64,000 bases of DNA from Cytospora piceicola (lineage: Eukaryota; Ascomycota; Sordariomycetes; Diaporthales; Cytosporaceae). Of this stretch, positions 10,476 through 21,252 are shown piece after piece (the stretch's first letter is position 1; each line of letters begins with the position of its first letter). Under the pieces are notes generated by a model. The model made no database searches. It had not been told where the DNA came from and worked only from the letters and a program-made list of their open reading frames with translations. Made by a program: the position numbers and the translations under genes. Location: contig JALQBC010000009.1 in NCBI GenBank assembly GCA_023375675.1, positions 744,001 to 808,000 on the forward strand. Direction: 5' to 3'.

Positions 10476-11627
10476 ATGAGCGGGGTCGAGGAAAACCCCT
10501 GGGTATCCGAGAAGGATCGCCTGCGTGCCCAGTTCACCCAGTTGGACCACAGCTTGCCGCCAACACCAGATCATGTGTCCCTCGGAAGCCCGATCTCTCC
10601 ATTAGATACCTGGAGCGGCGGAGGGGCCAATTCTGTTTCCCGGATGGATCACGGTCACCCTCTGACACCGCCACCCTACTCGGGCCCGTCGAGAAACTCA
10701 CAAATGGACCTGCTCACGCCGCCCGACTCAGCATCCCAAGGGCAACGCCAGCAATCAAACCATACACACGAACACCCAGGACTCCCGTGCCTGGACTACC
10801 AGCTCTACTCCCCACCGCTGTTCGAGCTCTCCTCGGACTGCACCACCATCAAGTCCAGCGCGGCGTACCTGTCCAGCACCACGCAGGCGCTCGCGGCCCT
10901 CATCCGGTCGCAGTCCACGGTGCCCCCCAAGCCCCAGATCCACATCACGGGCAAGAGGGCCCACAAGGTAGACTTCGCCGTCAAGCTCAACCTCATGCCC
11001 CTCCTGGTCCCCGAGGACCCGCGGCAGCGGATGGATTACATCCGGTGCGTCGGGACCGGCGAGGCGGCCCTCCGCGGCGGCACGCGGCCCGGCCTGGAGC
11101 CGGACCTGGGCGACAACGCCGGGCTGGACGAGTGGGCGCGGCGGTTCGTCGACGACACGAGCCCCGTCAAGTCGTTCGTGCTGGAGAGGACGGTGGTCAA
11201 CCTCGACACGGAGTGGCTGGAGGGGCGGATCCGGAGCCTCGTGGCGTCGACGGCGTACAAGGGCGTCGTGACGGTCAGTTTCCCCGTCACGCACGCGCGC
11301 GTGGAGGTCCAGAACCCGGACAAGGTCAACAAGCTGTTTACGGGGCTGACGGCGCTGTTCGTGGGGAAGAGCACGTACGAGGTGGTCAAGGCGGTGTGGC
11401 CGTTTGCGACGTGCGGCAGGGGGGAGGGCGCGGAGGCGGGAGGCGCGAGGAGGTGTGTGGTCCAGAGCGAGGAGCAGTGGTGGAAGGAGTGGGCTCAGCC
11501 GATCAAGTTCGCTATTGCAGGTAGGAGACATGGATGGGTGACGAACGAGGATAAGTTGGAGGCGATTATGGAAGGAAAGGGGAAGGGTGTATCTACTGTG
11601 AATTGGGGCCCATCGGAAGACTGGTGA
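10476..11627 (+). CDS. Unrecognised 383-residue protein, probably ascomycete-restricted
   Basis: Single uninterrupted exon with the ATG in an AAAATG context. Residues 1-105 are Pro/Ser-rich and look disordered (PLTPPPYSGPS, DLLTPPDSAS). A folded-looking part follows from about residue 110 with many alternating hydrophobic residues, including KPQIHITGKRAHKVDFAVKL and FPVTHARVEVQNPDK. The C-terminus contains QWWKEWAQPIKFAIAGRRHG. There is no signal peptide, membrane segment or catalytic motif I know. GC content at third positions rises sharply from about 10,850 to 11,450, typical of a real coding region. I do not recognise the family and assign no function. Confidence 0.8.
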   Translation: MSGVEENPWVSEKDRLRAQFTQLDHSLPPTPDHVSLGSPISPLDTWSGGGANSVSRMDHGHPLTPPPYSGPSRNSQMDLLTPPDSASQGQRQQSNHTHEHPGLPCLDYQLYSPPLFELSSDCTTIKSSAAYLSSTTQALAALIRSQSTVPPKPQIHITGKRAHKVDFAVKLNLMPLLVPEDPRQRMDYIRCVGTGEAALRGGTRPGLEPDLGDNAGLDEWARRFVDDTSPVKSFVLERTVVNLDTEWLEGRIRSLVASTAYKGVVTVSFPVTHARVEVQNPDKVNKLFTGLTALFVGKSTYEVVKAVWPFATCGRGEGAEAGGARRCVVQSEEQWWKEWAQPIKFAIAGRRHGWVTNEDKLEAIMEGKGKGVSTVNWGPSEDW

Positions 11628-11699
11628 TGAATGTATCTTGGGAGGGAGTAACAAGATTTCTTCTCGGCGCAACGGCTTACTACTGTATATAACGTCTTA

Positions 11700-14600
11700 T
11701 TACGCTAAAGGCACACCACTTCCAAACAACAAATCCGTCCTCGACATCCTGTCCCAAACCACCACCCCATCGCTTCTTCTTTTGAAGTATAGAATTCTAT
11801 GCTGAGGGATGAACTCATCATCCGTCTGTTCGGACTTCCACAAGTCAAGACCCTTCTCCATCGCGCCCGCGAACCGATCTTCGTAGCCCACGACATAGTT
11901 GCCGCTATCTAGAGCCGGGTCCCAACGCAGCCGATTAAGCACATCTGCTGCAGTCCGGAACTTGCCAGCACCTTCTGGCTTTGTGACGACTGCAGACCGG
12001 GGTTGGTTAGTGGTCCTGCCCTTCTTCGCTAAAGCATGGACAGCGGTGTAATCCTCGTAGATAGAAGAGCCCTGTGCCCCGTCGTCTTCATCATCTTCCT
12101 CGCCAGAATCTTCATCTCCGGCCGTGTAAATGCCCCAATCGCGGCTATCAATCTCCAAGGATCTCACTTCCGCAGCTTTGACCACACTGGCGGTCATCAA
12201 TGAGGTCCGCTCATCGAAATTTTTCTTATCTCCACGGATCTGTTCACCGAATCGTACCAGAATGGTCACCAAGTTGTCGTACATGACTTTCTCATCAGTG
12301 ACGGTTTCCTTAGGCTTGTCGATGCCAATGAGATAGAATCCCTGGTAGCTGCCATGCTCCTCGTCCTCGGCCACGTCATTCATCTTCTCGACGTAGCGGG
12401 CCGGCCAGAACCTGACGTGGAGTTCCGGAAGGCGTCTATTCAGGTCGACGAGCAGCGAAACACAGCGAGACTCTAGCCAGCCGACAAAGCCCCTTCCCTT
12501 GGTCAAGGAACCGCCCCAAAATTGCACATCGATCTTGATATATCGTCTGAACGACTCAAGAAAGTTATCACTGCCAGTAGTCAGGAACTGTGACCACGTC
12601 ATTCCGTCGTCCCGGAGCAGTCGATCCGCGCGTTGGAACTCCTCCGTGATGGTCCTTACTGACGGCACTGACGCGGTAGTGGACGTGTTCAGTGACGGTG
12701 GGAAGTACCCAATGACCACCATCGGCTCGCGGTCTGTTCTCCTGTAGCCAAGCTGTCTGTGGAAGAACGGATCAAACACGAGGTCCTTATTCCAGTCGAG
12801 ATTGGCGTAATGATTGAAGAAAGTGGATAGCAAGTCGGGTACGGATATCACAGCCTCCTCACGAGCCAGAAGCTTGTACACACGCGCAAGCAAGATGGTG
12901 ATCTGGATACCACTCAAGTAACCATACTTTTCGGCATATACACCCCTTCTCTTCGCCCACTCCTTGATGAGACGATGTGCAAGGCGGAATTTGGCAATGT
13001 CAGGAACTGACCGCCGCACATAATCAAGGTCCCGAACAGCTTTCAGCTTGTTGAGCGTCTGCGCTGAAAGAGCCCAGATGGGGGTTGAGGCAGAAGTCTC
13101 GAGGGCGCCCGGCCAGTTCTCTGCAATAGCATGAGCAGGAGCGTACTTCAGATCGACCTTGATCCCCTGGACGTCTAATTCGAGCATCGTGCCTGTCTGA
13201 GCTTCCACCCGCCGGATGATCCTGATTCCCTTGGCCGAAGCCTTGCGCAATCGTTGGGCCGCAAGAGAGAAGAATGTCGATAAACTGAAGGGTCCTATAC
13301 AGAGACAATCGATGTGGGAGGCAAAATTCCAAACTCCCAGACCGTATGACCCCACAGGTACAACGACGAGTGGCGGGTTAAAGCGTCCCGCGTCAGCGTC
13401 TGTGGATGAAGAAGGAGACGTGGAAGGTTCAAGAACAACACCCTGGAGCAGCTTGAATGCAGAAGCACGCTTCTCGGTCTCCTCCTCAGAAGGGATGCTC
13501 TGCAATTGCATCAAGGTGTCCAACAAAACTTCGGTATCTGCCAGCGAGCCTTGCGCACCCTTCAACTGCACGGGAACAACATGGGCACCGACGACAGGAG
13601 ACCTCTGGCTATCGGGCTGCGGGCCAATTCTCAAGATAGCTCGGACACCCCAGTGGTCACTGGCAAGAAGGGCCACGTCTTTGCCCTCTTCCTGCAGCGC
13701 CTCTGTCAAGAAGCCGAATTTATTGAAGTGCAGAATCCCGAAGTAATCCTCTCCTTTGACCAGAATTCTATCATACCGCTGAGGTCGCATGTTGAAGCCA
13801 CTGCCAACGATCCCTGCGGCCAGGGTATTCGTAGTCGGATCATAGGTAGCTCCTTGTTCGCCCCCATATGCTGTCTCGAGGACGTCACTCGATGACGTCC
13901 CCTTCTCCAGCTGTGACCTTGCCCACGTATCGACAAAGCCATCTTCATGGAATCTCCTATCGAAGTTCCGAAGATGTCCTACTGCCTGCGTATTCACGGC
14001 GTTCTTCTGAAGAGCCTGTCTAATGGTGTATGATGAAGTCGTAGTGCTGAAATCGCCAGTTAGTATAAGGGGATTATTCGACGAGTAGTTGTCGGCCAGG
14101 TGCTTCAAAATCAACTCAATCTCTGACTGTTTGGTGGCGATGGGGCCGTCCTTGAGGCCATGGGTAAGATGCACCGCTGCAAGTATCAGTGGCTTAAAGT
14201 CACCATCAACCCAGAGTCCGAAGGACTGAAACTTGGCGACAATGGCGCCCTTGTGCTCTTGATTGAACGGAACCAGTTCCCACTCAAACATGTGCTTGCT
14301 GAGAATGACAATATTGGTGTGGCTTGGAAGCGGCTCAACGTCGCCTTGATCGGGCGGGCCCCAGCTGCAGAAGGAAAATATAGCCCGGATGTCCTCATCT
14401 CTTAACAAATAGGACAGGAAGTCGTCGGTGACCTCTTCTAAGACCAGGACATCGGATTTGGCCTGGTCGGAGAGAATGTTCTTTATGATCAAGGGGTATC
14501 GCTTTTGGGAAGGTGGGTGAACGAACTCGGCCAAAACATTATACGATGCAACGGCCAGAGTTTTTGCCTCAGCGCTTGGCTGCGTTGTGTGGTCGCTCAG

Positions 14601-15275
14601 CAGAGCCTTCTTCCACACTCCACCTCCAGCATAAAAGTATGGAAGCCTCTCGTCCTCCGCTGCTGGCTGTGGCTCATTATAGAATGGCTTTGGCGGCTCA
14701 AGTCGGTGAAGGCTACCATCTCCTAGGGATACCGTTGCCCAAGTCTTCATTTCGGATCCTCCATTTTGACCCCTTTCCCTGACAAGGACGTGCAGTTCGT
14801 TCACTGTCCACTCAACAGTGGGCAACCTGTCAGCCTTCTGTAGCAGGAAGTGATGCCATGAGGCATTCATGTCCTTGCTCTGCCCGATGGTCATATGCAT
14901 CCGATACTCTCTCCCAGCATTCTCCTGGCCTAGGGCCTCCAGAATAACACGTCGAAATGCAGCAAGCGGACTGTTCTCACCATCGTCATGGATGAAGATG
15001 GTGTTGTCATGGTGATGCTTGAAGATGTCTGCTGAATCAAGACATGTCCGTATCGACGTTTGGTTCCCAGTGATTGTCGACTGGACTGCTTCCATGGCCC
15101 TTGGGAGGGCATCGACTTGAACAAAGGGGTAGATAAGATTTATGTGCGGGGGCCATTTCCCATAGGCTTTGTCGTATCTAGACCTCAGTCGGTCGATTCT
15201 GCGCCATAGACTCCTGGGGGGAATGATGCACAGGGCCGTATCATGAGAGGATGTAGTTATCTGGTGAGTCGCCAT
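11700..15275 (-). CDS. Multidomain RNA-end processing candidate: 2H phosphoesterase - EEP nuclease - nucleotidyltransferase - MJ1316 (DUF504)
   Basis: Single exon, 1,191 residues from the ATG at 15275; an in-frame ATG at 15368 would add 31. Order: (1) 2H/2'-5' RNA-ligase-like domain, about 1-190, with HINLIYPF (H44) and HMTIGQS (H127). (2) Endonuclease/exonuclease/phosphatase fold, about 240-550, with ASYNVLAEF, LVLEEV, LTGDFS and ASDHWG, covering most active-site motifs. (3) Polymerase-beta/poly(A)-polymerase-like nucleotidyltransferase with its helical domain, about 600-1000, with GSYGLGVW, SHIDCLC and GIKVDLKY. (4) An acidic linker (GDEDSGEEDDEDDG), then MJ1316, about 1106-1191, with AADVLNRLRWDP, YEDRF and HRILYFKRRSDGVVVWDR. 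Pfam names that domain 'RNA cyclic group end recognition'. The set suggests recognition, opening, trimming and perhaps extension of damaged RNA ends; that is inference. The first Asp of the polymerase DxD is His, so the transferase may be inactive. Confidence 0.88.
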   Translation of the reverse strand: MATHQITTSSHDTALCIIPPRSLWRRIDRLRSRYDKAYGKWPPHINLIYPFVQVDALPRAMEAVQSTITGNQTSIRTCLDSADIFKHHHDNTIFIHDDGENSPLAAFRRVILEALGQENAGREYRMHMTIGQSKDMNASWHHFLLQKADRLPTVEWTVNELHVLVRERGQNGGSEMKTWATVSLGDGSLHRLEPPKPFYNEPQPAAEDERLPYFYAGGGVWKKALLSDHTTQPSAEAKTLAVASYNVLAEFVHPPSQKRYPLIIKNILSDQAKSDVLVLEEVTDDFLSYLLRDEDIRAIFSFCSWGPPDQGDVEPLPSHTNIVILSKHMFEWELVPFNQEHKGAIVAKFQSFGLWVDGDFKPLILAAVHLTHGLKDGPIATKQSEIELILKHLADNYSSNNPLILTGDFSTTTSSYTIRQALQKNAVNTQAVGHLRNFDRRFHEDGFVDTWARSQLEKGTSSSDVLETAYGGEQGATYDPTTNTLAAGIVGSGFNMRPQRYDRILVKGEDYFGILHFNKFGFLTEALQEEGKDVALLASDHWGVRAILRIGPQPDSQRSPVVGAHVVPVQLKGAQGSLADTEVLLDTLMQLQSIPSEEETEKRASAFKLLQGVVLEPSTSPSSSTDADAGRFNPPLVVVPVGSYGLGVWNFASHIDCLCIGPFSLSTFFSLAAQRLRKASAKGIRIIRRVEAQTGTMLELDVQGIKVDLKYAPAHAIAENWPGALETSASTPIWALSAQTLNKLKAVRDLDYVRRSVPDIAKFRLAHRLIKEWAKRRGVYAEKYGYLSGIQITILLARVYKLLAREEAVISVPDLLSTFFNHYANLDWNKDLVFDPFFHRQLGYRRTDREPMVVIGYFPPSLNTSTTASVPSVRTITEEFQRADRLLRDDGMTWSQFLTTGSDNFLESFRRYIKIDVQFWGGSLTKGRGFVGWLESRCVSLLVDLNRRLPELHVRFWPARYVEKMNDVAEDEEHGSYQGFYLIGIDKPKETVTDEKVMYDNLVTILVRFGEQIRGDKKNFDERTSLMTASVVKAAEVRSLEIDSRDWGIYTAGDEDSGEEDDEDDGAQGSSIYEDYTAVHALAKKGRTTNQPRSAVVTKPEGAGKFRTAADVLNRLRWDPALDSGNYVVGYEDRFAGAMEKGLDLWKSEQTDDEFIPQHRILYFKRRSDGVVVWDRMSRTDLLFGSGVPLA

Positions 15276-16797
15276 GTTGGTCCCGGGCCGGTTATACTGT
15301 AATAGATGGGCTGGTAGTGTAGGATGGTATAGATGGATGGTGATATTTGGCTGGTTCTGTACCTGCAAGACTGGGTATTTTCACCTTGGATCGTGATTTC
15401 CAGCTGACTTTTCTTCCTTTTCTATTACACTAGTGGCAGATGAAATAGAAAGATAAAACCAAAAAGATGATGTACGGTACACGAATGGGAAACCGTTGGT
15501 GAAGCATCCACTGGCCCAAGTGAACGCAATTCAATGCAAGTTATACCCGTGTAAAGCCGCGATTTGCAACTGGTTTCTTGATACTTCAATACTGCAAAAG
15601 CATCACTGGCTTCAAGCGACAGGGGCAGTCATAATGACTGCTGATGACTCTACGGAAAGATCTTTGGGATCGACAGGGAGGCTGTATCCATGTCTGAATC
15701 CTACCGTAAGGGCTCAATAACCCATCGGTGGCTTTCGACTGCATGTGCACCATCTGGCAGCCTGCATGAGAATGGTGAGCATGGAGAATGCAGCTAAGTG
15801 CTCATATGCTCGCCGAGGTGAGTCACTCCGGAGAGCTGATAGAGACGAAGAGTTCAATATTTCCGTCGTCAGAAGGGGTGGGTTTCTGTGGTCCGGAGGG
15901 GCATCTGCTGTTGTTGCATGCATAGTATTCGAATACCGGTACTCATCTCCACATCTTCTGGAAGTCCTGAGGGTACGTTCTCTTTTGCAACTATGTTCTG
16001 GAACAGAAACACCATCCAAATGTCCAAAATTCAAACCTATTCAAGTCAAGTATACACGGGGAAAGAGGAAATGTAGCCGCTGGTCATGAACAGGGAAGGG
16101 AGTAAGGGGAGGATGTGCAGGTTGACGGGGCACAGTGGCTTGCACGTGCACTCTAAGCAGCCAATAATGCAATCTTGGATTCGAAATCTTTGGAATTTAC
16201 GCAAATCCTGCTTCCACAGAAAACCTCTCCAAATTCATACTGATCAATCTTTCAAGTCAATGTCAAGAATTCAGCGAAATAATGCCGCCTTCGATTCTGT
16301 GATAGTAGGATGAAAATGCTATATCTGGTTTATGCTTCAATCTCACCAAATCTATCAATCGCGCTCACCATGATTCATGCGATATCGAAACACTCCAGCA
16401 TCCCAGAAACTAACCAGTGCCACAACTGACCATGACAGCCCAACTACTCGACATGAGCAGCATCGATGGACACGAGAGTGATCGAGATATCCTCTCGGTA
16501 TGCTAAACCCAATCCCAACCAAACACCGACGCCCTGCGACGTAGTAACGACGAGACACTATGCTCAAACCTGTCCCTCGCTGCCAACCTCGTGCCAACCG
16601 ACCGAAACGACCGAAACAACCACTACCGAAAGTCTATTACAATGCCGACAAGTCGAGTAAATCCCGAGATGAATAAGGAGAAGCGAAGAAGACGATGCAG
16701 AGAAAGCCAATAATCAAGGAATGGATGAAGACAAAGCACGCCGATCCGTCCGATGCTCATAGCAGATCCTCAAAAGTCATCGCATCCCGACCGGACT
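15276..16797. other. Intergenic, 1.5 kb
   Basis: The region lies between the start of the MJ1316 fusion and the 3' end of the 208-residue gene. I see no coding sequence, RNA gene or repeat I can defend. Confidence 0.55.
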
Positions 16798-17481
16798 CTA
16801 CACCAGCTCGAACCCGTCCTCATCCACTTCAGGCTCGTCGTTTGAGTTGGCACCTGTCGTGGCGCCCTGACGCAGGGTCCGACGAGCCTTCCTGCCTTTG
16901 ACGGCATCTCCATTTGCGTCCAGGATCTCGTACTCCTTCTCGACCAGCTTCTCCGTATCGCGACCATTCGTCTTGACGAAAATGTCGAGGGTCACTGGCC
17001 TGCCCGGCGACTGGGTGTGGTCGAAACTGTATAGGATGTTGTCTGCCGTAGAGCTGTCTCGGCGGACGGGGCTGGGAAGGTAGTCGAGGATGGAGCGCGA
17101 GGCCGCATCAATCTCTTCTTGTGCCGACACCTTGGAGCGCACGTTACTGGAGGCAATGTCCTTCATCCGACCCGTGGTGCGGGCATACTTGTTGATGTTG
17201 TTCTTGTCCTTGTAATGCGCCAAACTGTGTACGACTTGGTTAGCTCGCGCTTGGGAACAGCCAGGATGACGGGGCACTCACTGGTTACTCGGTTTCCCAA
17301 GAGGCCGAGCCTTGATGTTCTCACTTTCTACATCTGAAGGCAGACAGTTGTACCACGGTAAGGTGGCCGTTGAGCCGTACGACCATTTGGCGCTCGCGTC
17401 CTTTCCGCGCTTCCACTCCTGGTTTGCGCTGCGGATGTCGCGCTCGTACTGGGCAGGAGTCTCAGAGATGGTGGCGGCCAT
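16798..17481 (-). CDS. Unrecognised 208-residue protein, two exons
   Basis: Exons 17481-17282 and 17224-16798. The 57-base intron has a GTGAGT donor, a GCTAACC branch and a CACAG acceptor and restores PSNHLAHYKDKNNINKYAR in frame. The first half carries ATISETPAQYERDIRSANQEW and a KWSYGSTATLPWYNC segment. The middle has a block LDYLPSPVRRDSSTADN then ILYSFDHTQSPGRPVTLDIF. The tail ends acidic (NDEPEVDEDGFELV). It has no signal peptide or membrane span and looks soluble and highly charged. The intron signals and regular codon use make it a real gene. I do not recognise the family. Confidence 0.78.
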
Positions 17482-19972
17482 GTTGTTGGGTGGTATGATA
17501 CTGGGAGTGTGGGGTTCGATGGTGGTGACGAGAAGAGGAGGTGGTCGAAGGTGACACGTTGCGCCGATATATGTGAATATGTTGGATTACACAAAAGAGG
17601 TGGGAATCTTAGGTGAGTAATATGGATGAATTACGGAGGATTGAGGTCGATCCAAGATGTTCTGGAAGAAAAGGGGTCGTGTGGAGAGCGAGGGGAGTCA
17701 GCCGGCGGGCTGGCTATGCTGGCTAAGCTGGTCTAGGAGGTAAGGGCCGTTGAGTGGGCGGTGCTTTGTCCGAGAGGTCGCTCTTGCGTGGTCTCGGATG
17801 TGTTATCTGGCGCCGAAGCAGGTATGGTTTGCCAAATCGATGATGAGGATGTTGCTGAGTGACTCAGACAAAGAGGCACGGAAGGTGAGATATGTGAGTA
17901 CAAAGGCCGGTCAGTGATGACAGGGGATTTAGGCGATATACGGAAGATACCAAAGAGGAGAACAGATAGGTGCTATCTGAGGATGTTGTTCTTGGGTTTG
18001 CGTGTGTGATTTGTTTGTATTAAACATATGAAGAGCAGGATCCGATCCACCAGAGGAAAGGAGATGGGAGCAAGCGCGTAGGCTGTAGATATACTGAGAT
18101 CTGAGTACACCTAGGCACCTGGGCACTTATCAGGGGGAAGCGGCCTCGGACCCATGGAGTCTGGAGACATAGTGGCATTGTCCCTTATCGTGTCGGGATG
18201 ACGGATCTTGAGAAGAGCGGCTGAGATGACACTAGACATCTTGGATGGGCCTCAGGAAAGCTGGGGTGGACGGGACGTGGGGAGTACTTTCTAAGGAAGT
18301 CAATAAGCGCCACAGATTACACCAGATAGATACATCCATGGATGTATCTCTATGGATGTAACTCTAGTCCCCGACAGGCGGTCTTTCTTGAACCTGCCAG
18401 CTGCCTTGCAGATGACCTCTCAGACGCCTCGGCCTCTGGAACATGTCACTTCCAAGATTCGTCATGGGCATCGCAAAATTCCCCGTGAGGTCTTTCTGTT
18501 GGTGATTCCATGGATCTTACTGATTGGCCCTCGTTTTGCTATACTTAGCCGGTAGGACTCACTCGGGACCCTCGGCCTACCCAGGTGGGAAGTACTGCGA
18601 CCAGGCCCACCTACATGGAATACAGACATACATACATACCTAAGTAGGTACCTAGATACATACCTAGGTATGTACTGGGGCAGTGATATGGTTGGAAGTG
18701 AGGATTGCCCGGGTGCTCCCTCTGAAGATGATGAAATCAGCCGCCCAGCCGCCTGGTCGCCCCCTGGGGGTTCTGTCACGTTGGTACCTTGTGGCGGGGT
18801 CAAACCGCGTCCTTATGCACGCCGGTCCATTACCAAAGGCCCGGAGCTCGTGCTTGGCAGCAGTCCGTTTCCAGCTTGTGCCAACGGCTTGAATATGCCA
18901 TCACGTAGTTCGGCTGTCTAGGCACAACTTTCTGATTGAGAGTCTAGAACAAAGAAGATCGTCGTCAACCTCGTCTCTCGGGTCAAGTAATGTACGGTTC
19001 CCATGGCTATGTGGAACCAGGCAGTTCCCTCCGTGTTTGGCCATGTTGGAGCGCGGGAGAGATGGTGAAGTGCATCTCCTAGAGAACCCCTTTTAAGATG
19101 GCTCCACGGTGTCCCGATGGACTTCCAACACTCGCTGGCTGACTTGTAACTAGGAACTAGGTGGTACTTAGTTGTTACAGTGCAGGGAGAATGATGCTTG
19201 AAAGGACCCGAGGATTCGCCCAACTACAGGGATAGGAACAAAGAATTCGGCACTTTCATCGCTCTGGTGTGTCCTAGCAGGTTGCTTGACTCTTTGAACC
19301 TACCCAGGTGTTCCCTAGCGATAGCACAGCCCTACCGGGAATGGATGGCTGTATGTCCCAGAGCGATACAACCATCCAGTCATCCTAGCCAGATCGCCCT
19401 GGTCGCTTGGGATATCGTCAAGACGGCCGTAGCCTTGTTGCAGGCGAAAAGACCACATCAAAGAAAGGGACAGACGTCATTGCTGTTACTGTAGGCCTAG
19501 ACCTGTTCCGTGAAGCGATGTTGTCAATCAGGTTCGAAGACCACAGACCCGTGACACGTCGTGGGTTGCACCATGTCACAGGATTTGGTGATGTACTTTA
19601 GTGTAGTCGGTCATCCCGTGGTCATGCTGACCCTCGCCTGAGTGCCATTCTCTCATGACTGGGCATGTGAAAAGGGGTGTGGACACCCCACGTACTGTGG
19701 TACTGTGTATTGGCGACCGCTTGTAGTGATGTCATCATCTCTTATCAGTAATTCTTATCGTTCTTGACCGGCCGGCCGACCGCGTCGGCAAGGGGCCCTC
19801 TGCACGGACCAATACCGGACTTTGAGATTGGTAGCCCGGCCGATGTAAGTTAGCGAGGCTGAATAGCATCAAACACTTTCGAGACGAGGCAGCCGATTTA
19901 TCACAAAGTTACCTAGGGCATCCTGGCCCTCAGCCATCTCGCCTCCTTTTTTTCAAGCCATATACCTCCATA
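17482..19972. other. Intergenic, 2.5 kb
   Basis: No supported gene. It holds a TAGGTACCTA repeat cluster at 18627-18675, a short direct repeat of ATGGATGTATCTCTATGGATGTA near 18337-18360, and the promoter of the Cwc26 homologue at the right end. Short open frames on both strands lack splice signals and coding bias. Confidence 0.55.
18627..18675. repeat. TAGGTACCTA-type palindromic repeat cluster
   Basis: Runs of CATACATACCTAAGTAGGTA then CCTAGATACATACCTAGGTA, the same word family as the clusters near 6.2 and 43.6-43.9 kb. Confidence 0.8.
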
Positions 19973-21025
19973 ATGCCCTCCGATCTCTCCTCCTACCTCG
20001 CCACCCACTACCTCGGCGCCGACACCAAGCCGTCCTCCAAGAAGCGCAAGCGCAAGCACGACAAAACCTCCGGGGGCGGCCTTCTCATCCAAGACGACGA
20101 CGACGAAGGATGGGGCAAATCCAGCAAGTCCAAAACCAGGGGCGGCGGGGAGGGCGACGATAACACCCCAGTGACCGTGGGCAAGGTCAAAGAGTTCCGC
20201 AAGACGACAAAAGCAAACTGGAAGAACGTGGGGGGCGACTCGTCGAAAGAGGACAAGGACGCCGCCGCCGCGGCAGACGCCATTCTCGCCTCCGCCGCGG
20301 CCGAGAGCGCGGCCGCGCGGGGCGGGGGGGACGAGGACCCCACGGTGGTCGACGAGGACGGGGGCGGCGCCGCGCGCATGGCGGACGGGACACACGCCGG
20401 CCTGCAGTCCGCCGCGACGGTGACGGCGCAGATCGAGAGGCGCCAGAAGGAGGAGCGCGAGCAGTTCGAGGCGGAGCGGCGGGCGGGGCTGGTCAAGCAC
20501 GGCGAGGAGGAGACACATTACCGGGATGCCACGGGTCGGCGGGTGGACGTGGGCATGAAGAGGGCGGAGGCGCGGCGCGCGCTGCAAGAGGCCGAGGGGA
20601 AGGAGCGGGCCAAGAAGGAGGCCATGAAGGGCGAGGTGCAGATGGAGGAAGCTCGGAGGCGGAAGGAGTTGTTGGAGGATGCCAAGACGATGAAGCTCGC
20701 GCGGACGGCGGACGACGAGGAGATGAACGACGAGTTGAAGGGGCAGCAGAGGTGGAACGACCCCATGGCCAAGTTCCTCGGGGAGGAGGACCGGGGTGGG
20801 GGAGATTCCAGACAAGTTGCTGGCGCAGGTGGGAAGACAGGCAGGAAGTCGAGCAGGAGGCCCGTGTACAAGGGGGCCGCGCCGCCAAATCGTTACGGCA
20901 TTCGGCCGGGATACAGGTGGGACGGTGTCGATAGGAGTAATGGTTTTGAGGGTGACAGGTTTAAGGCTATAAACCGGCGGGAGGGAAACAAGGGCTTGGA
21001 GTATTCGTGGCAGATGGACGAATGA
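19973..21025 (+). CDS. CWC26: Pre-mRNA-splicing factor Cwc26/Bud13 (RES complex)
   Basis: Single exon, 350 residues. The N-terminus [15 protein letters not shown] and the basic [10 protein letters not shown] are family-like. The centre is a long low-complexity acidic/alanine region (about 75-135) followed by a highly charged helix. Diagnostic blocks are [20 protein letters not shown] (about residues 182-201) and the C-terminal [20 protein letters not shown]. The latter is the conserved peptide by which Bud13 binds Snu17/Ist3 in the RES (retention and splicing) complex. It acts in the nucleus in B-complex spliceosome activation. Codons are strongly GC-biased, more than the neighbours. The gene converges on the TFIIF gene with about 230 bases between stops. 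Confidence 0.93.
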   Translation: MPSDLSSYLATHYLGADTKPSSKKRKRKHDKTSGGGLLIQDDDDEGWGKSSKSKTRGGGEGDDNTPVTVGKVKEFRKTTKANWKNVGGDSSKEDKDAAAAADAILASAAAESAAARGGGDEDPTVVDEDGGGAARMADGTHAGLQSAATVTAQIERRQKEEREQFEAERRAGLVKHGEEETHYRDATGRRVDVGMKRAEARRALQEAEGKERAKKEAMKGEVQMEEARRRKELLEDAKTMKLARTADDEEMNDELKGQQRWNDPMAKFLGEEDRGGGDSRQVAGAGGKTGRKSSRRPVYKGAAPPNRYGIRPGYRWDGVDRSNGFEGDRFKAINRREGNKGLEYSWQMDE

Positions 21026-21252
21026 GTATAGCCCTAGCTTGAGGCAGTTGGTAATCGACCACAACGCTCAACTGCAGGTTTGTCAAGAAACACAGATTCT
21101 ATGAAACCTATTGCATTCTGATTGGTCCAGTCATCGCCAGCCGAAGGCGACGCTCCCTGTTGCTGAAGCTGTGTAATCTACGTGCTATGCCCGTCCACCA
21201 CCATCATGTATCTCTTTCAATACGATGTTCCAAGGCAAATGCTTGGTCCCCC

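Noticed and set aside
10337..11524. 395-codon + frame overlapping the 383-residue gene
   Set aside because: Its composition (Arg/Gly/Pro runs) is that of a shifted GC-rich coding frame; the other frame has normal amino-acid use.
10755..11672. 305-codon - frame opposite the same gene
   Set aside because: Mirror of the GC-rich coding exon, with Arg/Leu/Pro runs only.
19913..21064. 383-codon - frame opposite Cwc26
   Set aside because: Mirror of the GC-rich Cwc26 exon; Leu/Pro/His-rich without motifs.
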